A DNA stretch of 64,000 bases from Caldilineaceae bacterium (GTDB lineage: Bacteria; Chloroflexota; Anaerolineae; Caldilineales; Caldilineaceae): contig JAPOVP010000170.1 in the NCBI GenBank assembly GCA_026708085.1, forward strand, positions 1-64,000, read 5' to 3'. The translations under genes were made by a program, and so were the position numbers. A model generated the notes under the pieces. It had not been told where the DNA came from. It made no database searches and worked only from the letters and a program-made list of their open reading frames with translations. This document shows, in pieces, positions 58,230 to 64,000 of this stretch (within the stretch, counting starts at the first letter, position 1; the number at the start of each line of letters is the position of its first letter).

Positions 58230-60509
58230 TCAGAAGGGTTCGGCCTGGCCCGGATCCGACTGTTCGAAAAACCCCGGCCCGGGCTGGGCCAGCATGCGCG
58301 CCAAAGGCCGCAGCTCCATCCACCACTGCTCAAGGGGCCTTTGATGAACCTCGTCCATCAGCCTGGGAATCCGATAGAGCGGGGTGGAGGTTACGTCGCC
58401 CTCCTCAATCCCTAAACAGACTGCCCCCACATCCGCAAAACGCCGTGCTCCCCGCCGGCTCGCTACCTCTTCAATGATTTGAACCGCTTCCCAGGCAAGA
58501 CGCGCGGCCAGGATGCGGTCGAACGGGGACGGGTTGCCGCCCTGCTGTAGGTGCCCCAGAATAGACTGGCGCACCTCGAAAAGGTCACCCCCCTCCTCTT
58601 CGAAAAGAGCGGAAATGAAGGAAGTCGTGTAGAAAGAGTTTGCAGCCTCGTTCCGTATCATAAGCCCCAGACGCTTGCCTTGCTGAAATCCCTGCTTTAG
58701 GAGCTCAATGTCTCGTTCGAGGTCCTTGAGTGTTATCCCCTCCTCATGCAGATAGACGCGTTCGGCGCCCGTTGCAATAGCGCTCATCAGGGCCAGGTAC
58801 CCGCAGAATCGTCCCATCACTTCGACTATGAAACACCTGTTCAGGGCCACTGCAGACTGCTTTATCTTGTCTACCACTTCCACGATGCTGTTCAGGGCCG
58901 TGTCAGCGCCGATACTCAGCTCCGAGCCAGGCAGGTTGTTGTTGATGCTGGCAGGAATGCAGATTATAGGAATGTCAAACGCCGGAAAGTTTTGCCGCTC
59001 TTCGTACAATTTGTGTGCGGCATGATACCCGGCCCACCCCCCAATCATCACTATCGCATCCACCTGACGTTTCTCGAGCACCTGCGCTGCCGCGTACAAC
59101 TCCGCACCCTCCGGCGTTTTGCGGCTGCTCCCCAGTTCCGACCCGCCGGTTGGCGCCCAACCGTTGACCGTCATCCAGTTCATCTCTTGGATGTCGTCGT
59201 CTATCAAGCCCCGGAATCCCCACTTGACACCCAGCGGAATATGGCCGTTGTCCTCCAGCATGCGTACGACCGCACGCGTCGCCGCGTTCATTCCCGGCGC
59301 CGGTGCCCCGCCCGTCATCACGGCAACCCGCAATCGTCGCTTATTCGGTTGCGGCGGGCGCGGGTTGGCGCGAATCAGCGTTCGCAGAATGCGGAAGGAG
59401 TCCTTGTAGGCCTTGCCCCGGTACTCCATTGCCTCATCAAACATGCATTCGTGGATACATCTGCCAACTTTCAGCGTCTGGTCCACGCACTCCGCCAGCG
59501 AACTGTGAACAATCTTGTTGTTCTCTATTCCAATCAGTACTGCTTCATCGCTTGGTCCGGCCTTCAGGACCGCTTCCGCTGCCGCCGCCCCCAGCAACGT
59601 CGCCATGACCCGGTCGGAGGCGCTGGGAGAGCCACCCCGCTGCACGTGACCTAGAACTGTCACCCGTGCCTCTTCGCCGAGATACTTGGTTAGCACCTCT
59701 TCTACATAGCCGCTGGAGATCGGGTTGCCTTGCCGGTCCTGTGCCCCCTCTGCCACCACCACAATACTGTCCCGCCGGCCCATCTCTCGGCCCTGGCGTA
59801 GTATCGAGCACATCCTCTCTTCCCACGCATCCAGATTCGGAGGGCTCTCCGGAATCAGCGCGAAATCTGCCCCCGAAGCCAGCGCGCCCATCAGCGCCAA
59901 ATGGCCGCAATGATGACCCATCACCTCGACCACAAAAGTACGCTGGTGGCTGGCCGCCGTGCTCGTGATCGCGTCAAGCGCTTCGGTGATGCGGTGTAGC
60001 GCGGAGTCCGTTCCAATCGAATTGTCCGTTCCGAACATGTCATTGTCGATCGAACCGACCAGACCCGCGACCGCAAGGAATCCGTACTCTTCCTTGACCG
60101 AAGGCCCCAGGCGCCCCTCGTCCGCCAGCTCCTCCACCAACGAGCCCCACTCCTCCCGCAGGACCTGCGCGCCGGTCAAGCTCCCGTCGCCGCCGATCAC
60201 GATCAGGCGGTTTATCCCTTGGAGAAGCAAATTGTATACCGCCTCTTTTCGCCCATCCCTCTTTAAAAAACCCGGGCTTCTGGCCGTCCCCAGCAATGTT
60301 CCACCCTGTTGGAGCACGCCTCCCACCGAGTCCCAGTGAAAGGGCCGTATCAGGCTTCCGCCCTCAATCATCCCCTGAAACCCTTCGAAAATCCCGTATA
60401 CTTCCGCCCTCCTCTCCAACGCCGCGCGCACCGCCGAACGTACAGCCGCATTCATGCCCTGCGCGTCGCCTCCGCTGGTGAGGACCCCAAGACGAACTGT
60501 CTTTGCCAT
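58230..60509 (-). CDS. pfkA: Tandem-domain 6-phosphofructokinase (fused, eukaryote-like layout)
   Basis: 759 residues from ATG 60509 (GGAGG eight bases upstream), twice the normal bacterial size of about 320-360. The N-half keeps the active site: GVLTSGGDAQGMNAA, GGDGS (106-110) and GLVGSIDND (Asp155 and Asp157, the E. coli Asp127/Asp129 positions), VEVMGHHCGHLAL, and VTVLGHVQRGGSPSASDR. The C-half has the same fold but lost these residues: GGWAG in place of GGDGS and PASINNNLPGSE in place of SIDND. As in eukaryotic PFK, the N-half is probably catalytic and the C-half regulatory or ligand-binding. Convincing as a PFK; PPi versus ATP use and effectors unknown. Transcribed with a methyltransferase and a phosphatase. 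Confidence 0.93.
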   Translation of the reverse strand: MAKTVRLGVLTSGGDAQGMNAAVRSAVRAALERRAEVYGIFEGFQGMIEGGSLIRPFHWDSVGGVLQQGGTLLGTARSPGFLKRDGRKEAVYNLLLQGINRLIVIGGDGSLTGAQVLREEWGSLVEELADEGRLGPSVKEEYGFLAVAGLVGSIDNDMFGTDNSIGTDSALHRITEALDAITSTAASHQRTFVVEVMGHHCGHLALMGALASGADFALIPESPPNLDAWEERMCSILRQGREMGRRDSIVVVAEGAQDRQGNPISSGYVEEVLTKYLGEEARVTVLGHVQRGGSPSASDRVMATLLGAAAAEAVLKAGPSDEAVLIGIENNKIVHSSLAECVDQTLKVGRCIHECMFDEAMEYRGKAYKDSFRILRTLIRANPRPPQPNKRRLRVAVMTGGAPAPGMNAATRAVVRMLEDNGHIPLGVKWGFRGLIDDDIQEMNWMTVNGWAPTGGSELGSSRKTPEGAELYAAAQVLEKRQVDAIVMIGGWAGYHAAHKLYEERQNFPAFDIPIICIPASINNNLPGSELSIGADTALNSIVEVVDKIKQSAVALNRCFIVEVMGRFCGYLALMSAIATGAERVYLHEEGITLKDLERDIELLKQGFQQGKRLGLMIRNEAANSFYTTSFISALFEEEGGDLFEVRQSILGHLQQGGNPSPFDRILAARLAWEAVQIIEEVASRRGARRFADVGAVCLGIEEGDVTSTPLYRIPRLMDEVHQRPLEQWWMELRPLARMLAQPGPGFFEQSDPGQAEPF

Positions 60510-60619
60510 GTGCCGCCCTCCTATCGCGGCAAACTGCCGCCCTGCGTTTCTCCGCAGTGGCGCCATCAGTTTCTCAAAGATTATAGCATGTAGCAGGCTA
60601 TTTTCGTACCCCGTTTTTC

Positions 60620-61000
60620 AGCAAGGGTGCATCCCCATTTTGGAGGCGGACATCCCTTACCTCTGGCAGCAGCGGAGCCGCAGTCACTCCGAGTTCAAAT
60701 CTGAGGCAGGGATTGCATAGTCTCTGACAACTGACCACTAACTACTGACCACTGCAGTTCCGGGCGGTCGGGCGCAAGCGCCATCCCTTGTACGGGGGCT
60801 CTGCCCCCGCAACGCCCCCCCTCCTACAACATGGCTCGACGACCTGGTGCCTCCAATCCACCGCCGCGCCATGCCACCGGGTGCCCTACCCCCTCCCGAA
60901 CTGATCAGGCAGACTTTGTGCCTGCCCGCGTTCGCCCTGCAACTGAGATGCACACCCCAAATTCGGGTGTATCCCGTCCTGTTGTCTCCCTGCAGCCCGC
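60620..61000 (+). repeat. Dispersed intergenic repeat, copy E
   Basis: Left part from GGGTGCATCCC (60625-60635) aligned with copy D, then heptamers CTGACAA CTGACCA CTAACTA CTGACCA (60724-60751), CTGCAG, hairpin 1 GGCG (60771-60774)/CGCC (60779-60782) with CAAG loop, TCCCTTGT, hairpin 2 (60792-60810) and AACGCCCCCC. Right part has TTTGTGCCTGCCCGC and ends near CAAATTCGGGTGTATCCC (60958-60975). No gene between pfkA and the gene at 61276. Confidence 0.85.
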
Positions 61001-61140
61001 CCTCTCATCCCGCGCAGAAATTTTCATCCGACAAACGACCGATCGCCTGCCATCCCGGAAATCGCCATCAATCCTGAAAATCCTGATTCAGAAAGCGACC
61101 ACCACAAAAGTCTGGAATACACCCCAATATCCCGCACGCT

Positions 61141-61170
61141 TTGACAAATCCAGCCCAAAAAATGTAGACT
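61141..61170 (+). promoter_or_regulatory. Promoter for the MBL-fold/TPR pair
   Basis: Consensus TTGACA (61141-61146), 18 bp, TAGACT (61165-61170), 106 bp before ATG 61276. Confidence 0.65.
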
Positions 61171-61275
61171 ATCGGATCAGAGTCAGGATCGTGGTTGGCT
61201 TTGCGACCGAGAAGCTGTGTGCCGGCGCAATGACCTCACTGGCGCACTACTTCACTTGAACGAGAGGTTTCGATC

Positions 61276-62298
61276 ATGGCAGCCAGACGAAGAACTTCAT
61301 ACAGAATTGGCGTGACGGGCTTGGGTGAAAGACAGGAGATCGCGCCTGGTCTCTTCATCAACACAGTCTATAGAGGCTGTACTCCCGGATTCGTCGTCAC
61401 CGACGAGGGCCTGATCCTAATCGATACACCCTTGATCCCTAAACAGGCCAAAGACTGGCGCGAACAGATAGAAGCTGAGGCCCCAAACCTGCCTATACTC
61501 TACGTATTCAACACCGACCACCATCGCGGCCATGCTTTAGGCAACCAGTACTTCCTGCCCACGACAGTTATCGCCCACGAGCGCGCATATAAGGAGATGT
61601 CCGGTTACACCGAAAACTTCAAGGAGCGTGTCTACAACAGCTTCAAACGAGAACCGGAAATCCAGCAACAGCTGACTAATATTGAAATCATCCTCCCCGA
61701 CGTTACCTTCACAGACTGTGCCTGCCTCAAGTACGGAGGACGTGATATCCAGTTGATCTATGCCGGCGGCCATACGCCCGCCACCAGCATCGCATGGCTG
61801 CCGGAAGAAAAGATCGCCTTCGTCGGCGACATCCTCTGGGTGGACCAGCACCCTTACATGGCCCAGGCCGACTCTCTCGAATGGATCGAAGCCCTGCGCA
61901 CCATTCGAACCCTGGGCGCCGAAAGGTTGGTCCCGGGACACGGCCCGGTATGTCAGCCCGACGACACCTACAGAGTTGAAGAGTACATCCTATTCAAACG
62001 CGAGCGGGTCCGCGACTTCTACCGGGCAGGAAAGACCAAGAATGAAGCAAAGAGCGGATTGGTCGGCGAAATGTTGGAGCTCTTCCCTGTTCCGCTCGAA
62101 CGCAAGGCCAAGATCGAGAGCCAGATAAAGTCCGGCATCAATCGCGTATACCGTGAAATCCAGCGGGAAGAAGAGTTGGCCGGAGTGGAGTCCGGTAACG
62201 GCTCGCAGCCGCCGCCAGCCGCCGAACACGTTCTTCACGAGCCCCAGGCCGAAGCCAACCTGATTCCAACACCTGTTGCTGTGGGAGCCAGTCAGTAG
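61276..62298 (+). CDS. Metallo-beta-lactamase-fold hydrolase with altered metal motif
   Basis: 340 residues with GAGAGG before ATG 61276. MBL fold: APGLFINTVYRGCTPGFVVTDEGLILIDTP, then NTDHHRGH (residues 79-86) where the family has HxHxDH; here the first His is Asp and the Asp is Gly. Later ligands are kept: YAGGHTPATS (His), FVGDILW (Asp) and VPGHGP (His). It may bind one metal or use a different site. A C-terminal helical tail and a proline-rich end are unusual. The next gene's start overlaps this stop by one base, so the two are coupled. Confidence 0.82.
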   Translation: MAARRRTSYRIGVTGLGERQEIAPGLFINTVYRGCTPGFVVTDEGLILIDTPLIPKQAKDWREQIEAEAPNLPILYVFNTDHHRGHALGNQYFLPTTVIAHERAYKEMSGYTENFKERVYNSFKREPEIQQQLTNIEIILPDVTFTDCACLKYGGRDIQLIYAGGHTPATSIAWLPEEKIAFVGDILWVDQHPYMAQADSLEWIEALRTIRTLGAERLVPGHGPVCQPDDTYRVEEYILFKRERVRDFYRAGKTKNEAKSGLVGEMLELFPVPLERKAKIESQIKSGINRVYREIQREEELAGVESGNGSQPPPAAEHVLHEPQAEANLIPTPVAVGASQ

Positions 62299-63344
62299 TG
62301 GCATACTCTGTTCGCGAAGAACGCCAGAGCCTTGCCGTCAGTCTGCGTGAAGACTTGGCCGAAGCAGAACGCATGATCGTTCAGCTGCGCCGCCACAACG
62401 TTGAACAGTTCCTCCAGCTGCTGGATCTCATCGAAGAGCGGTTCCTCGAGTTGGAGTCCTATGGTCTTGACCTGCGCCCCGAGTATACGCGTTGGGCCAG
62501 CCTGCATAGCAAGTTGCGCCGCGAAGCAGGCCGCATTGTACGCGTAATCGACGTAGCCGGCGGACTGGATACCCTGCGCCAGGCCAATCCGCCAGCCGAA
62601 GGATTCTGGTGGCGCCTCGACGCCGTAGTAGCCGAATCCCGCCGCCGTCTCCTTCGCAGACTGGGCATCACGCTCGGAACCATCGTCGCATTGCTGGTGG
62701 TGGTCTGGGTGCTGCTGACCTTCGTCTTCCCTCCGGACCCCAACACCGTCGTCGCCTCGGAAGCCATCTCCACACTGCAGCAGCTCGCCTTTGAAGGTCG
62801 CTGGGAAGAGGCCCTCGCCGTTATCGAAGAGGCCGTGTCTCGGTTGACCCAGCCGGATGCAGAGCTTTTGATCTGGGAAGGAGTAATTCGCGGCAAACTG
62901 GGCCAGGATGAACGCGCCCGGGAGGCTCTCGCCGAGGCAAAATCACTGGTGCCGCCCGGCAAGCTCGTAGCCTACTGGTGGTCTCTAGGCTCAGTCCAGC
63001 TCTCAGTTGGAGATGTGGAGGATGCCCGTACTGCCGGATTCGAAGCGATAGGGCTGGACAATTCCGACCCCCAGGGCTACTTTCTCTTGGCCAGTGTCGC
63101 CGAGGTCACAGGCGACACGGTCTGCGCAGTTGACCTCTTCGAAGAAACCTTCCAGCTGGCTGCGGACAGCAACCCGCAGTTAGCCGTGATAGCCCGCGTA
63201 CGCATGGGAAACCTGCTCCAACGACCCGCAAACATGCCGCTCTTAGGCGATGACCAGACAGCTGACGCCAACGAAGAGGGCGGAAACGGCGAACAGGCCG
63301 AAGAATCCGACAACGGCCTGCCTGAATCCTGTGCAGGGATCTAG
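62298..63344 (+). CDS. Single-pass membrane protein with TPR-like repeats
   Basis: 348 residues from a GTG that overlaps the upstream stop (TAGTG). N-terminal charged helical part (about 1-115, including EERFLELESYGLDLRPEYTRWASLHSKLRREAGRI), one membrane helix (about 124-145, LGITLGTIVALLVVVWVLLTFVF), then a TPR-like segment (STLQQLAFEGRWEEALAVIEEAV through GNLLQR) and an acidic low-complexity tail. No enzyme motif. It may anchor or organise the MBL-fold protein; inferred from coupling only. Confidence 0.7.
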   Translation: MAYSVREERQSLAVSLREDLAEAERMIVQLRRHNVEQFLQLLDLIEERFLELESYGLDLRPEYTRWASLHSKLRREAGRIVRVIDVAGGLDTLRQANPPAEGFWWRLDAVVAESRRRLLRRLGITLGTIVALLVVVWVLLTFVFPPDPNTVVASEAISTLQQLAFEGRWEEALAVIEEAVSRLTQPDAELLIWEGVIRGKLGQDERAREALAEAKSLVPPGKLVAYWWSLGSVQLSVGDVEDARTAGFEAIGLDNSDPQGYFLLASVAEVTGDTVCAVDLFEETFQLAADSNPQLAVIARVRMGNLLQRPANMPLLGDDQTADANEEGGNGEQAEESDNGLPESCAGI

Positions 63345-63454
63345 TCCCTCAGTTTCAATGCCCACCACCCCGGACTCCGCTCGATTTCCTGCCTGAATTT
63401 TCGTGCCGGCGCAAAATCTTGTAAAATGGTCCAGCATCGGCGAAACACCGATAC

Positions 63455-63527
63455 GCCCCCTTAGCTCAGAGGATAGAGCAACGGACTTCTAATCCGTCGG
63501 TCGTAGGTTCGACTCCTACAGGGGGTG
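63455..63527 (+). tRNA. tRNA-Arg (anticodon TCT)
   Basis: 73 nt. Acceptor GCCCCCT/AGGGGGT (a G-T closing pair), D-arm TAGCTCAGAGGATAGAGCA, anticodon stem ACGGA/TCCGT with loop CTTCTAA (anticodon TCT, reading AGA/AGG), T-arm GTAGGTTCGACTCCTAC. Discriminator G; CCA is not encoded (CCT follows). Confidence 0.97.
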
Positions 63528-63634
63528 CCTCAAAAGCTAGGTGACACTTGCTCTGCGGTAGACCGCCGAAGCGTGAGTCCTATTGCATGTTACCCAGCCC
63601 CTCCTTGCGCGCCGGAACTCAACTACCTGACTCC

Positions 63635-63679
63635 AAAGAAGACAGCACCGCCAGTGACCTTTTGGACATGGCGGTGCTG
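63635..63679 (-). terminator. Terminator after the DUF433 gene
   Basis: CAGCACCGCCA (63643-63653) and TGGCGGTGCTG (63669-63679) pair perfectly around 15 bases. On the minus strand TCTTCTTT follows, fitting the DUF433 gene whose stop is 25 bp away; it could also stop tRNA-Arg transcripts. Confidence 0.65.
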
Positions 63680-63703
63680 CTCACTGCAATCGGTCAGGAA
63701 ACC

Positions 63704-63955
63704 TCACAGCGATTTCACAGTCACAGCGGCCTGCGTGTCGCCGGCAATAACCGCGTGCGCATAGGCAGTGCAGGCGCGAATGTCGTCAAATTCGAGATCT
63801 GGATAGTCATCTAGAATTGCCTCTGGAGTGATCCCTTGCGCCAAAAGGCTTAGTACGAGCTCCACCGATATTCTCATGTCTCGAACGATAGGCTTTCCCC
63901 CGAATACGTCCGGACGTGCGGTTATACGCCTTAGCAGTTTTTCATCCGTCGGCAT
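63704..63955 (-). CDS. DUF433-family antitoxin-like protein
   Basis: 83 residues with GGAGG before ATG 63955. DUF433: LLRRITARPDVFGGKPIVRDMRISVELVLSLLAQGITPEAILDDYPDLEFDDIRACTAYA, a short winged-helix-like fold often paired with a DUF5615 PIN-domain toxin. In such pairs the toxin usually follows closely; here a terminator hairpin and a tRNA-Arg follow, so the partner is missing in this direction. Alternatively its partner is upstream beyond the window. Confidence 0.88.
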   Translation of the reverse strand: MPTDEKLLRRITARPDVFGGKPIVRDMRISVELVLSLLAQGITPEAILDDYPDLEFDDIRACTAYAHAVIAGDTQAAVTVKSL

Positions 63956-64000
63956 TCTGTTCCTCCATAGCCTGGCTCTTGGCTCATTCCCGGGACCGGG

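Overview
The window looks like chromosomal DNA of a moderately GC-rich (about 58-60% by eye) bacterium, most likely a Chloroflexota member near the Anaerolineae/Caldilineales. The hints are a CIRCE-controlled groESL pair, many TPR and NB-ARC proteins, a DUF6504-like protein, a secreted protein ending in a FLP-type C-terminal tail, and an abundance of Gfo/Idh/MocA enzymes and Uma2 proteins. The taxonomic call is inference; there is no rRNA or single-copy ribosomal gene here to settle it.

Layout. 1-500: a heptamer satellite and a dispersed repeat. 0.5-8 kb: a sugar reductase and a glycosyltransferase, two translationally coupled GNAT acetyltransferases, small membrane proteins, mnmA, an FmdE-like protein and a HigBA toxin-antitoxin pair with a clear operator. 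8.4-11.5 kb: a frameshifted Uma2 gene, then groS-groL with promoter, CIRCE and terminator. 11.5-19 kb: a minus-strand run of an NB-ARC/TPR protein, a lone Rossmann domain, a DASS-type anion transporter, a TPR membrane protein, a DUF3592-like protein and cysteine desulfurase. 19-28 kb: enolase, tRNA-Leu(GAG), acyl-CoA ligase, a CoA-binding protein, prolyl-tRNA synthetase, a possible leader-peptide/terminator unit, a double GNAT protein and purine nucleoside phosphorylase. 28-37 kb: a sarcosine-oxidase-like flavoenzyme, an HpaI aldolase, an MFS transporter, a DUF6504-like protein and a 1056-residue membrane-anchored glycoside hydrolase.

37-52 kb is a myo-inositol catabolic island on the minus strand, transcribed from high to low coordinates: iolB, iolC, [AAA ATPase + TOPRIM-like DUF4276 pair], iolE-like, SDR, inositol-dehydrogenase-like, iolD, Uma2, iolA/mmsA, two Gfo/Idh/MocA enzymes and iolG. 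It covers the route from inositol to acetyl-CoA except the IolJ aldolase. A two-gene module of the kind found in phage-defence systems sits inside it, packed 12 bp from iolE. 52-64 kb: DinB, a P-loop kinase, a PP2C-type phosphatase, an enolase-superfamily sugar dehydratase, a gene broken by a single amber codon, a quinone oxidoreductase, an LMW phosphatase, a methyltransferase, a fused two-domain phosphofructokinase, a metallo-beta-lactamase-fold/TPR pair, tRNA-Arg(TCT) and a DUF433 antitoxin.

The most unusual signal is a family of at least five intergenic repeats (about 1-385, 22985-23255, 30730-31190, 36530-36885, 60620-61000). All are in the same orientation. They share two adjacent GC-rich hairpins whose stems show compensatory base changes between copies. 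Three are preceded by a variable array of the heptamer CTGACCA, and the rest of each copy is mosaic. Several ORFs predicted in these stretches are artefacts of the repeat.
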